Part shown: positions 8,391-16,474 of the stretch, piece after piece
How positions within the stretch are numbered: the first letter of the stretch is position 1
Layout: every line of letters begins with the position of its first letter
Assembly (NCBI RefSeq): GCF_042653765.1
Contig: NZ_JBHSEZ010000004.1
Coordinates: forward strand, 1-64,000
DNA: 64,000 bases
From: Castellaniella denitrificans
Lineage (GTDB): Bacteria; Pseudomonadota; Gammaproteobacteria; Burkholderiales; Burkholderiaceae_B
Direction of reading: 5' to 3'
The notes under the pieces: generated by a model
The model's input: the letters and a program-made list of their open reading frames with translations, nothing else
The model's database searches: none
What the model was told of the DNA's origin: nothing
Translations under genes and position numbers: made by a program

Positions 8391-10583
8391 TCAGCTCCTG
8401 CGGGCGCCGCCGATGCGGCCCTGGCGCAAGGCCTCGACGACCTGGGCCTTGGGGCCGTCGGCGACGATGCGGCCGTGGTCGATGACCATCAGGCGGTCGA
8501 CCAGGTCCAGCAGGGACGTGCGGTGCGTGACCAGGATCAGCGTCTTGCCCTGGCTGGCGGCCCGCAGGCGGGCCTTGAGCTGGGATTCGCTCTGGTGGTC
8601 CATGTTGCTGCTGGGCTCGTCCAGCAGCAGGATCTGGGGATCGTTGACCAGGGCGCGGGCGATGGCGATGGACTGGCGCTGGCCCCCGGACAGGGAATCG
8701 CCGCGCTCGCCGACGATCATGTCGTAGCCCTCGGGATGGCCGGCGGCGAATTCATCCACGCCCGCCAGAGTGGCGGCGGCCAGGACGTCCTCGTCCGTGG
8801 CGAACGGCGAGGCGATGGTCAGGTTGTGCTTGAGGGTGCCGTAGAACAGCACCGGATCCTGGGGCACGTAGCCGATGGCGCGGCGCACGTCGGCCGGGTC
8901 GATCTGGTTCAGGTCGATGCCGTCGATCAGGACGGAGCCCGAGGTCGGGGCGTAGAGCTTCAGGATGAGCTTTTCGAGGGTGGTCTTGCCCGAGCCGATG
9001 CGGCCGATGATGCCGACCTTCTCGCCGGGCTGGATGCGGAAGCTGATGTTGTCCAGCGCCGCGACGGAGCTGTTGGGATAGGCGAAGGTGACGCCCTGGA
9101 ACTCGATGCCGCCCTTGAGGACGGGACGCGGCATGAAGGCGCGGTCCGCCGGGCGCTCGACCGGCATGCCCATGTAGTTGTCGATGGATTTCAGGGAAGC
9201 CTTGGCGTTGTGGTACTGCATCATCAGGCCCACGACCTGACCCAGCGGCGCGAGGCAGCGCCCGGAAATCATGGAGGCCGCGATGATGCCGCCCATGGTC
9301 ATGCCTTCCTGGACCAGGTAGACGCCGATGACCACGACGGAGATGTTGACCAGTTGCTGGCAGGTCTGCACGAAGCTGACGGTGACCGACGAGGTGAGCT
9401 TGATGTGCGCGCCCAGTTCGGCGAGCCAGCGGGTGGATTCTTCCCACATGCGCTGGGAATGGCTCTGCGCGTTCAGCGCCTTGACGGTTTCCATGCCGTT
9501 CAGGGCCTCGATCAGGCCGGCGTTGCGCTGCGCCCCGGCCTGGAAGGATTCGAGGGTCATTTTCTCGACCCGGGCCAGGGAAAACAGCGACACGACCAGG
9601 ATCACCACGATGGCCACCAGGGGCGGCAGCACCATCCAGGGCGAGATCCAGGCCAGCACGGCCAGGAACAGCAGCACGAAGGGCAGGTCCACCAGCGTGG
9701 TCAGGCTGGCCGAGGCGATGAAGTCGCGCACGGACTCGAAGGAGCGCAGGTTGGAGGCGAAGGAGCCCACGGACACCGGGCGGCTTTCCATGCGCAGGTC
9801 CAGGACCTGCTCCATGATGCGCGAGGATAGCTCCACGTCCACCCGTTTGCTGGCGATGTCCACGACGTAGGCGCGGATGCCGGTCAGCACCAGGTTGAAC
9901 ACCATGGCCAGGGCGATGCCGATGGTCAGCGCCCAGAGCGTCTCGACCGCGCTGTTGGGGATCACCCGGTCGTAGATGTTCATCGTGTACAGCGGCATGA
10001 CCAGCGCGAAGATGTTGATCAGCACGGCGGCCGCCACGGCGTCCCGGTAGAGCTTCCAGTTGCCCAGCATCGCGGCCCAGAACCAGTGGCCGCTGCGCGC
10101 CCGCATGTGGGCGTCCTGGGTACGGTCTTCGGTCCTGTAGCGCGGCTGCACGAAACAGGCCAGGCCGGAATACTCGGCTTCCAGTTCGGCGCGCGGGACT
10201 TCGACGGGCTCGGCCGCTTCGGGGTAGTGGACCAGGTAATGATCGCCGCGTTCCTGGATCAGCACGCAGGCGCGCTGGTTCTTGAGGAGCAGGATGGCGG
10301 GCATGACGCTGCGCGACCAGTTGCCCAGGGCGCGGCGCACGATGCGGGCGCCGCACTGGGCACGGCCGGCGGCGCGGCCCAGCAGCGACGGCGTCAGGCG
10401 CTGGTCCACCAGGGGCAGGCCCGAGGACAGTTGCTGGGCGGTACAGGGCCGCCCCAGCAGCCGCGTGATCAGGACCAGGCTGGCCAGCAGCGAATCGTCG
10501 TGCAGCTGGTGCGGCGTGGCGCCCGGCAATTCCGGCGCCGGCGCGGCGCCGGCCGGATTGGGAATTTCGGGTTGAGCGGCCAT
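8391..10583 (-). CDS. Type I secretion ABC transporter, LapB-like
   Basis: The protein (about 730 residues) has three parts. The N-terminal 130 residues form a C39-peptidase-like domain whose catalytic Cys is absent (HDDSLLASLVLI), as in exporters of RTX proteins and LapA that do not cut their substrate. Next come six transmembrane helices (about 180-440), then a nucleotide-binding domain with Walker A GRIGSGKTT, signature LSGGQRQ and Walker B ILLLDEPSSNMD. It drives export of the adhesin by ATP hydrolysis. ATG 10583 has GAGG 11 nt upstream; an in-frame ATG at 10610, overlapping the previous gene by 14 bp, is the alternative. Confidence 0.93.
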   Translation of the reverse strand: MAAQPEIPNPAGAAPAPELPGATPHQLHDDSLLASLVLITRLLGRPCTAQQLSSGLPLVDQRLTPSLLGRAAGRAQCGARIVRRALGNWSRSVMPAILLLKNQRACVLIQERGDHYLVHYPEAAEPVEVPRAELEAEYSGLACFVQPRYRTEDRTQDAHMRARSGHWFWAAMLGNWKLYRDAVAAAVLINIFALVMPLYTMNIYDRVIPNSAVETLWALTIGIALAMVFNLVLTGIRAYVVDIASKRVDVELSSRIMEQVLDLRMESRPVSVGSFASNLRSFESVRDFIASASLTTLVDLPFVLLFLAVLAWISPWMVLPPLVAIVVILVVSLFSLARVEKMTLESFQAGAQRNAGLIEALNGMETVKALNAQSHSQRMWEESTRWLAELGAHIKLTSSVTVSFVQTCQQLVNISVVVIGVYLVQEGMTMGGIIAASMISGRCLAPLGQVVGLMMQYHNAKASLKSIDNYMGMPVERPADRAFMPRPVLKGGIEFQGVTFAYPNSSVAALDNISFRIQPGEKVGIIGRIGSGKTTLEKLILKLYAPTSGSVLIDGIDLNQIDPADVRRAIGYVPQDPVLFYGTLKHNLTIASPFATDEDVLAAATLAGVDEFAAGHPEGYDMIVGERGDSLSGGQRQSIAIARALVNDPQILLLDEPSSNMDHQSESQLKARLRAASQGKTLILVTHRTSLLDLVDRLMVIDHGRIVADGPKAQVVEALRQGRIGGARRS

Positions 10584-10596
10584 GGCGGCAGCGGCC

Positions 10597-10818
10597 TCAG
10601 AGGATGGCATCGTCGTCGGAAATCAGGTTCAGGGCGCCCTGCAGGCGCTGGCGGGTGCGCTTGCGTTCAGCGAGCTTGGCCAGGGCCTGGGGCGGCAGGT
10701 CGGTCAGGCGCAGGGAACCGTTGGCGATCAATGCGTCGATCAGATCCTCCAGGACGCGGATGAATCCGGCGTCCAGGTCGGAGAGATCCTGTTTGAAGCG
10801 TTCCTGATCAGAGGCCAT
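10597..10818 (-). CDS. Small conserved helical protein of the secretion operon
   Basis: The protein has about 73 residues and no signal peptide or membrane helix. It has a predicted helical core (SDLDAGFIRVLEDLIDALI), a TDLPPQALAKL motif, a basic stretch (ERKRTRQRL) and an acidic SDDDAIL end. It resembles short proteins mislabelled in databases as tryptophan synthase beta-like, which share VLEDLI-x-LI, a TDLP motif and an acidic tail. It has nothing to do with tryptophan synthesis. The start at 10818 has GGGGG about 8 nt upstream; ATG 10824 is also possible. It lies between the TolC-like and LapB-like genes, so an accessory role in adhesin secretion is possible but unproven. Confidence 0.68.
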   Translation of the reverse strand: MASDQERFKQDLSDLDAGFIRVLEDLIDALIANGSLRLTDLPPQALAKLAERKRTRQRLQGALNLISDDDAIL

Positions 10819-10937
10819 CGGCATTCCCCCAAGCTGCAGGGAAAGCCGGGGCGCCGCGACGGCGGCTGGCCTCCGGACCTTCACCTTCAGACCGGGCCGC
10901 GAGGCCCGGGTATTGCGTTAGTTTCAACGGTGGAGGA

Positions 10938-12437
10938 TTAGTTCCAGCCGCTGGCTTTGCCGGACGAGGCGCCGGACGACTTGCCGGCGGGCGCCAGCAC
11001 GGGCGGCTTGAGGCCGGACTGGTAATTGACTTGGACGGGCTGCAGGTTGCGGGTGTCCGGCAGCGGCGTCAGGCAGGCCTTGAGGACCTCGTCGGGGAAC
11101 TCGAGCTTGGCGGCCTCGTCAGGCTGTTCCTGGTAGGGATCGGCCAGCCCCAGGGCCGGCAGCAGCTTGTGGGACAGGGCGAGCCAGCGGTATTCGGCCG
11201 TGCGCAGGTCGAAGATCCCGTTGGTGAGCGCCTGGCGGGCGTCGAACAGTTCGTTCTCGGTATCCAGCAGGTCCAGCAGGGTGCGCTGGCCGATCTTGAA
11301 CTGCTGCATGTAGGCCACGCGCACCTGGGCGATGTCGCGTTCGTGCTGCTGCAGGAAGGGCATCTGCTGGCGCAGGCGCACGACGTTGTTCCAGGCGATG
11401 GAGAGTTCCTGCTGGACGTTGCGGCAGGTGTAGTCGCGCACGTCCCGGGCGGCGTAGGTCTGGGCCGCGGTCTGGCGCACGCGGGCCGCGTCCGCGCCGC
11501 CGCGGAACAGGTTGAACGTGGCCATCAGCTGGACGTTGGAGCTCTGGGTGGTCTCGTCGTTGATGTAGGGCGGGTCGGAGCGGTCGCGGCCCGTGGCGGC
11601 GCGCAGTTCGAGCGTGGGCGAGAAGCGGCCCTGCGCCGAGGCCTTGCCGCGCTCAGCCGCCTGGACCAGCGCCTGCTTCGCCAGCACGGAGGGATTGACG
11701 CGCACGGACGGGCTGAAGTCGGTCGGATCCTTCGGCAGTTCGGTTTCGATGCCGGGGGCCTCGGCCAGGGTCTCGGCCGGGACCTTGCCGACGATGCGCT
11801 GGTAGCGCTGAGTGACGTCGTTCAGGTTGCCCGATGCGGTCATGAGGTTGGTCTGGGCCAGGGCCAGGCGGGCCTGTGCCTGGACTTCGTCCACCCCGCG
11901 GCCGACGCCCGAGGAACTGCGTTCGGAGATCTGGCCCAGGATGTCCTTGTGCAGGTTGTAGTTCTGCTGCGCCAGGGCGACCTGCTCGCGGTAGCGCTGG
12001 ACGTCCAGGTAGGCCTGGGTCGCCTGCTGGGCCAGGTCGTCGACCGTGGCCTTCAGCGTGTAATAGTCGGCCAGCTTTTCAAAGCCCAGCTGGCGCACGT
12101 CGTTGATCGTGGAGAAGCCGTCGAACAGCAGCTGGCGCAGGGACAGGCTGTAGCCGCTGCGCGACCAGTCCGTGGAACCGTTGGTGCTGGTGCTGCCGCG
12201 GTATTCGCGGCCCGTCCAGCCCTGCAGGTTGACTTCGGGCAGCAGGGCGCCGCGGCGGACCTTCTGGCCTTCGAGGCCGGACTGGAAGTTGTGGAACTGC
12301 GCCCCGACCTCGGGGTTGTTGAGGACTGCGGTCTCGACCGCCTGGGGCAGCGTGGCGTTTTCGGCGAAGGCCGAGGAGGTGAACGCGAGGGCGAGAGCCG
12401 CCCAGAGGACGGAAAGTGTTGTTTTTTTACTGGCCAT
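10938..12437 (-). CDS. TolC-family outer membrane channel of the type I system (LapE-like)
   Basis: The 499-residue protein has a signal peptide (basic MASKKTT, hydrophobic core, cleavage near SAFA-EN). It then shows the repeated TolC architecture: long alpha-helical hairpins rich in Ala, Gln and Arg, and conserved NPEV near the mature N-terminus and KIGQRTLLDLLDTENELF near the C-terminus. The last 45 residues form a low-complexity Ser/Gly/Lys tail. It provides the outer-membrane pore through which the adhesin is exported and, in retained adhesins, plugged. AGGAG lies 9 nt before ATG 12437. As the first gene of the operon it follows a 528-bp intergenic region that should hold the promoter. 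Confidence 0.92.
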   Translation of the reverse strand: MASKKTTLSVLWAALALAFTSSAFAENATLPQAVETAVLNNPEVGAQFHNFQSGLEGQKVRRGALLPEVNLQGWTGREYRGSTSTNGSTDWSRSGYSLSLRQLLFDGFSTINDVRQLGFEKLADYYTLKATVDDLAQQATQAYLDVQRYREQVALAQQNYNLHKDILGQISERSSSGVGRGVDEVQAQARLALAQTNLMTASGNLNDVTQRYQRIVGKVPAETLAEAPGIETELPKDPTDFSPSVRVNPSVLAKQALVQAAERGKASAQGRFSPTLELRAATGRDRSDPPYINDETTQSSNVQLMATFNLFRGGADAARVRQTAAQTYAARDVRDYTCRNVQQELSIAWNNVVRLRQQMPFLQQHERDIAQVRVAYMQQFKIGQRTLLDLLDTENELFDARQALTNGIFDLRTAEYRWLALSHKLLPALGLADPYQEQPDEAAKLEFPDEVLKACLTPLPDTRNLQPVQVNYQSGLKPPVLAPAGKSSGASSGKASGWN

Positions 12438-12965
12438 GTTCGAATGCTCCTGAACTCGGAAACCAGGACGGCCGCAAGGACCATCGTGTCTTTATTGAAA
12501 TTCATGCACCCGGAACCGCCTGAGATGGCCTGAGCCTGAACCAGGGACGGGTGCCGGCACCACGATCGGCGGACTGCGTCCGCGCCGGAGACCGGTGATG
12601 CCGTGCCTATGGGTAGGGACGGTGCAACCGCCTCGATCGCATCAGTATCGGGTACGCATGGGAGTAGACAGGGCTTTCACCCAGTGGCAAGTCGGAGCCC
12701 CCGGTTTCCGGCCGGAGTTCTTGAAGCATGAACTTGCGTCTTGGTACGTTCCAGAATCAAAACGTGTGGACATTGTACGAATCTAGCTCAACTGTGACTA
12801 GTGTTGACATAGATTAAAAGAGAATAATTGACATTGTTTAAGGGTAATTCCCATGACGATCGGCCCCAACCGCCGTCCGCGCGGCCTCCGAAGCCCCGCT
12901 CGCGCGCCCGGACGCGCCGCAAGCCACGTACAATCAGGCCAGCCCCGTCCAGGCCCTAGCCGCCC
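12438..12965. promoter_or_regulatory. 528-bp divergent intergenic region with repeated TTGACAT
   Basis: I find no convincing gene here. The segment 12745-12850 is strikingly AT-rich for this genome and carries TTGACAT twice in direct orientation (12804-12810 and 12828-12834, 24-bp period). It separates the tolC-like operon (minus) from the AEC transporter gene (plus), and a TACAAT box lies at about 12929. The repeats could be -35 elements for the plus strand or a repeated regulator site; neither is proven. Confidence 0.4.
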
Positions 12966-13859
12966 ATGTCCGTCATCCCGCTCATCCTGCCCGATTTCCT
13001 GCTGATCGCCCTGGGCTGGGTCCTGCTGCACCGGCTGGGATTCGACCGGGCCTTCTTCGCCGGGGCGGAAAAGCTGGTCTATTTCATCCTGTTCCCCGCC
13101 CTGCTCTTCCATTCGATCACCCGCACGCCGCTGGACCTGGGCAACACCACGGTGCTGCTGGCCGCCACCGTCGGCGTGATGCTCGGCGGCATCGCCCTGG
13201 CCTGGCTGGGCCGCCTGGTGGCGCATCCGGATCCGGCGGCGCACGCCTCGGTCGCCCAGTGCGGCTTCCGCTTCAACACCTACCTGGCCCTGTCCCTGGC
13301 CGGCGGCCTGCCCTGGCCCGGCGCGCAGACGACCATGGCGGTGCTCGTGGGTTTCGCCGTGCCCATCAGCAACATCGGCGCGGTGCACGCCCTGGCCACC
13401 CGCCATGGCGGAAACGCCCTGCGGGAGATCGCGCGCAATCCCTTCATCCTGGCCACGCTGGCGGCGCTGGCCTGCAATTTCCTGCGGGTACCCATCCCCC
13501 ACGTCCTCGACGTCGCCCTGGGGCGGCTGGGGTCCTGCGCCCTGGCCATCGGCCTGCTGTGCGTGGGCGCCACCCTGTCCCTGCGGGGCGGGCGCGCCCA
13601 TGCGCCGCTGATGGCCTGGATGGTGGCGGCCAAGCTGGTCCTGCTGCCGCCGGTCGCGCTGGCACTGGCCTGGGCGCTGGACCTGTCGGCCGGCGAACGG
13701 CTGGTGCTGGTCCTGTTCAGCGCCCTGCCCACGGCTTCGTCGGCCCACGTGCTGGCCGCCCGCATGGGCGGCGACGGCCGGCTGGTGGCGGTCACCATGT
13801 CGATCGGCACGCTGCTTTCCGCCCTGACCCTGCCGCTATGGCTGGATGCCGTGACCTGA
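12966..13859 (+). CDS. AEC-family transporter (auxin efflux carrier-like permease)
   Basis: The 297-residue integral membrane protein has about ten hydrophobic segments in two inverted halves, as in AEC/PIN-like permeases. Family features include the conserved polar residues in FRFNTYLALSLAGG and the NIGAVHAL segment in the helix breaks of each half. These carriers move small organic anions such as malate or malonate, but the substrate cannot be read from sequence. Length is normal (about 300). It is followed after 17 bp by tsaE and may be co-transcribed with it. Confidence 0.85.
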   Translation: MSVIPLILPDFLLIALGWVLLHRLGFDRAFFAGAEKLVYFILFPALLFHSITRTPLDLGNTTVLLAATVGVMLGGIALAWLGRLVAHPDPAAHASVAQCGFRFNTYLALSLAGGLPWPGAQTTMAVLVGFAVPISNIGAVHALATRHGGNALREIARNPFILATLAALACNFLRVPIPHVLDVALGRLGSCALAIGLLCVGATLSLRGGRAHAPLMAWMVAAKLVLLPPVALALAWALDLSAGERLVLVLFSALPTASSAHVLAARMGGDGRLVAVTMSIGTLLSALTLPLWLDAVT

Positions 13860-13876
13860 CTTCCGAGGATCCCCCG

Positions 13877-14383
13877 ATGACGACCCCGCTCCCCTCCCTG
13901 GAATGGCCCCTGCCGGACGAAGACGCCACCGTTGCCCTGGCGCAACGGCTGGCCGAGCTGGCCTGCGGCCGCGCCCCGGGCGGCCCCGCCGCCGGGGGAC
14001 GCATCCATCTGCGCGGCGAACTGGGCGCGGGCAAGACCAGCCTGGCCCGGGCCCTGCTGCGGGCCGGCGGCGTGACCGGCCGGATCAAGAGTCCCAGCTA
14101 CGCGCTTCTTGAAAGCTATAACGTTTCTAACTTATACTTCTATCACTTTGATTTCTATAGATTTAGCGATGCGCATGAATGGCGGGACGCGGGATTCGAC
14201 GAACTGCTCGACGAACACGCGGTCGTCCTGATCGAATGGCCCGAGCAGGCGGGCACGCGCCTGCCGCCTCCCGACCTGGACATCCGCCTGGAATATGCCG
14301 GCCCCGGCCGGCACGCCCGCCTGACCGCCTGCAGTGAAAAAGGACAACAATGGCTGACGCATCTGGACCCGTCGCGCCGATGA
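13877..14383 (+). CDS. tsaE: tRNA threonylcarbamoyladenosine biosynthesis ATPase TsaE
   Basis: The 168-residue P-loop protein has Walker A GELGAGKTSLARALL (about residues 50-64), the SPSYALLESY segment, the HFDFYRF motif and VVLIEWPE. TsaE works with TsaB and TsaD to form t6A37 in ANN-decoding tRNAs. The start is at ATG 13877; the N-terminus (PLPDEDATVALAQRLAEL) is typical. Codons 78-99 use AT-rich and rare codons (TTA, AGA, TAT, TTT), unlike the rest of the gene, although the encoded peptide is conserved. This patch contains a sigma-70-like promoter (14109-14138). The 3' end overlaps amiC by 34 bp, an arrangement often seen for tsaE-amiC. Confidence 0.93.
   Translation: MTTPLPSLEWPLPDEDATVALAQRLAELACGRAPGGPAAGGRIHLRGELGAGKTSLARALLRAGGVTGRIKSPSYALLESYNVSNLYFYHFDFYRFSDAHEWRDAGFDELLDEHAVVLIEWPEQAGTRLPPPDLDIRLEYAGPGRHARLTACSEKGQQWLTHLDPSRR
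14109..14138 (+). promoter_or_regulatory. Candidate sigma-70 promoter inside tsaE, for amiC
   Basis: TTGAAA (14109-14114) and TATACT (14133-14138) are separated by 18 bp, each one mismatch from consensus. They sit in a roughly 60-bp AT-rich island within a GC-rich coding sequence. The predicted start near 14145 would give amiC its own mRNA with a leader of about 200 nt. Confidence 0.5.
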
Positions 14384-15717
14384 GCGCCCCCGCCGCCCCC
14401 TTGCGGCGCAAGATGATCGCGAGCGGCGGCGCCCTGTTGCTGCTGCCCGTCGTGCCCCGCCTGGCGCGGGCCGCCACCATCCTGGCGGTGCGGACCTGGC
14501 CGGCCGACGAATACACGCGCGTGACCCTGGAGATGGACACCGAGCTGAAGGCCGAGCACTTCACGCTCGACAATCCGCACCGGCTGGTGGTGGACATCGA
14601 AGGCGTGCAGCTGAGTTCCGCCATCAACGACCTGGTTTCCAAGATCCGGCCCAACGACCCCTACATCAGCACCGTGCGCGCGGGGCAGAACCGCCCCAAC
14701 GTGGTGCGCCTGGTGTTCGACCTGAAGCAGGACGTCGCCCCGCAGGTCTTCACCCTGAAGCCCATCGGCGAATACAAGTACCGCCTGGTGCTGGACCTGT
14801 ATCCGAAGGTCGCGCAGGACCCCCTGATGGCCCTGCTGAAGGACTCGGAAAACGATCCGCTCGCCGGCATCCTGGAAAACCTCGCCCAGGACAGCCCCAC
14901 CGAAGCGCCCATTCCCTCGGTCGAAGGGCAGAAGCTGCCGCCGGTCGCCCGCAAGCAGCCGGACGACACCCCGCCTCCGCAGCCGCGCGCGGCGCCGGGC
15001 GCGCCCCGGCCGGGCCGCCCGATCCTGATCGCGCTGGACCCCGGCCACGGCGGCGAGGATCCGGGCGCCATCGGCCAGCGCGGCACACGCGAGAAGGACA
15101 TCGTCCTGCAGATCGCGCACCGCCTGAAGAAGCTGATCGACGCCCAGCCGAACATGCGCGCCTACCTGACCCGCGACCGGGATTATTTCGTGCCGCTGAA
15201 TGTGCGGGTGCAGAAGGCCCGCCGCGTCCAGGCCGACCTGTTCATCTCGATCCACGCGGATGCCTGGATCAAGCCGTCGGCGCGCGGCTCGTCGGTCTGG
15301 GCGCTGTCGCAGCACGGCGCCACCAGCGCCGCCGCCCGCTGGCTGGCGAAAAAGGAAAACGACGCCGACCTGATCGGCGGGGTGAACCTGGGCGCGCACA
15401 ACGCGCAGGTGGCCAAGGTGCTGCTGGACCTGTCCACCGGGGCGCAGATCAACGATTCCATCCGGGTCGGCACCCAGGTCCTGAACGAGATCGGCAAGAT
15501 CAACCAGTTGCACAAGAGCCGCATCGAACGCGCCGGCTTCGCCGTGCTGAAGGCGCCGGACATCCCGTCGATCCTGATCGAGACCGCCTTCATCAGCAAT
15601 CCCCAGGAAGAACAGCTGCTGCGCACGTCGGCGCACCAGCAGCGCATCGCCAACGCGGTGCTGAGCGGGATCCAGGACTACTTCTCGGCGCACCCCGCGC
15701 TGGCGCGGCGCGCTTAA
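14350..15717 (+). CDS. amiC: N-acetylmuramoyl-L-alanine amidase AmiC
   Basis: The 455-residue periplasmic murein hydrolase cuts the amide bond between MurNAc and the stem peptide during daughter-cell separation. It carries a twin-arginine signal (LRRKMIASGG, then a hydrophobic stretch to ARA-A), an N-terminal AMIN domain for septal localisation (about 45-150), a Pro-rich linker, and an Amidase_3 domain (about 225-445). That domain has zinc ligands in DPGHGG, the Glu in TREKDI and His in SIHADA, plus the catalytic Glu in IETAFISNP. I chose ATG 14350 because AAGGA lies 5-6 nt upstream; ATG 14380 overlaps the tsaE stop and is the alternative. The stop codon overlaps the stop of the convergent DedA gene. 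Confidence 0.95.
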   Translation: MADASGPVAPMSAPAAPLRRKMIASGGALLLLPVVPRLARAATILAVRTWPADEYTRVTLEMDTELKAEHFTLDNPHRLVVDIEGVQLSSAINDLVSKIRPNDPYISTVRAGQNRPNVVRLVFDLKQDVAPQVFTLKPIGEYKYRLVLDLYPKVAQDPLMALLKDSENDPLAGILENLAQDSPTEAPIPSVEGQKLPPVARKQPDDTPPPQPRAAPGAPRPGRPILIALDPGHGGEDPGAIGQRGTREKDIVLQIAHRLKKLIDAQPNMRAYLTRDRDYFVPLNVRVQKARRVQADLFISIHADAWIKPSARGSSVWALSQHGATSAAARWLAKKENDADLIGGVNLGAHNAQVAKVLLDLSTGAQINDSIRVGTQVLNEIGKINQLHKSRIERAGFAVLKAPDIPSILIETAFISNPQEEQLLRTSAHQQRIANAVLSGIQDYFSAHPALARRA

Positions 15718-16358
15718 GACGGAGTCGTCTTGCGGCCGCGCAGCAGCTTCCACAGCACGCCGCCGGCCGCCGGCACGGCGGCCGCCCCCACGCCGATCAG
15801 CACGATGGTGTTGAGGTGTTCCTTGATGAAGGGCACGTTGCCGAAGAAGTAGCCCAGGGTGATCAGGCCGGCGATCCAGGCCGCGGCGCCCAGGGCGTTG
15901 TAGAACTGGAAGGTCACCCAGCGCATGCCCGCGACCCCGGCCACGAAAGGCGCGAAGGTCCGGAACAGCGGCAGGAAGCGCGACAGCACGATGGTCTTGC
16001 CGCCGTGCCTTTCATAGAAGGCATGGGTCTTGATCAGGGCCTTGCGGTCCAGAAACCGGTAGTCGCGCGAGAAGACCTTGGGGCCGATGAAGCGCCCGAC
16101 CTGGTAATTGACGGTGTTGCCCAGGATCGCGGCCGCGATCAGGATGCCGCCCAGCAGGACCGGGTCCAGCAGGCCCGAAGCGCCGAAGGCCCCGGCGATG
16201 AACAGCAGTGAATCCCCGGGCAGGAACGGCAGCACCACCAGCCCCGTTTCGCCGAAAATGATGAGCGCCAGGATCAGGTAGATCCAGGCGCCGTATTGCG
16301 CCACCCAGACCCCCAGGTACTGGTCGATGTGCAGGACGAGTTGGAACAGTTCAGCCAT
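15714..16358 (-). CDS. DedA-family membrane protein
   Basis: The 214-residue inner-membrane protein belongs to the DedA/VTT family, whose members include undecaprenyl-phosphate flippases and proteins needed for membrane homeostasis. Family signatures are present: FGETGLVVLPFLPGDSLLF near the N-terminus, GNTVNYQVGRFIG, and the conserved FLPLFRTFAPFVAGVAGM amphipathic segment with its Arg. I chose ATG 16358 (MAELFQLV); the frame extends upstream to 16445 without similarity. Its TAA overlaps the amiC TAA on the other strand by two bases at a shared TTAA (15714-15717). Confidence 0.92.
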   Translation of the reverse strand: MAELFQLVLHIDQYLGVWVAQYGAWIYLILALIIFGETGLVVLPFLPGDSLLFIAGAFGASGLLDPVLLGGILIAAAILGNTVNYQVGRFIGPKVFSRDYRFLDRKALIKTHAFYERHGGKTIVLSRFLPLFRTFAPFVAGVAGMRWVTFQFYNALGAAAWIAGLITLGYFFGNVPFIKEHLNTIVLIGVGAAAVPAAGGVLWKLLRGRKTTPS

Positions 16359-16461
16359 TTGGCCGCGAGACCTCGCAAAATGGGAAGGGACGCGCCCGGC
16401 GATCATGCCGGCGCGCGGAAATTCAGTCCGGTGCGACACGGGCACCCGACGACTTGCTCAC

Positions 16462-16467
16462 TATAAT
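16462..16467 (+). promoter_or_regulatory. -10 element (TATAAT) of mutL, suggesting a leaderless mRNA
   Basis: A perfect TATAAT ends 7 nt before ATG 16475, so transcription would begin at or next to the start codon. No Shine-Dalgarno sequence and no good -35 hexamer are visible. Confidence 0.5.
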
Positions 16468-16474
16468 CGTTTTC

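Noticed and set aside
8475..9830. Plus-strand open frame of 451 codons over the ABC transporter
   Set aside because: It is His/Gln/Asp/Gly-rich shadow sequence opposite a complete transporter with Walker motifs.
10597..10818. Label of tryptophan synthase beta-like for the small protein
   Set aside because: The similarity is to a mislabelled short-protein family. There is no PLP fold and no trp gene near.
12595..12786. 63-codon frame in the intergenic region before the AEC gene
   Set aside because: No Shine-Dalgarno sequence, no hydrophobic or motif pattern and no codon bias; it reads as chance.
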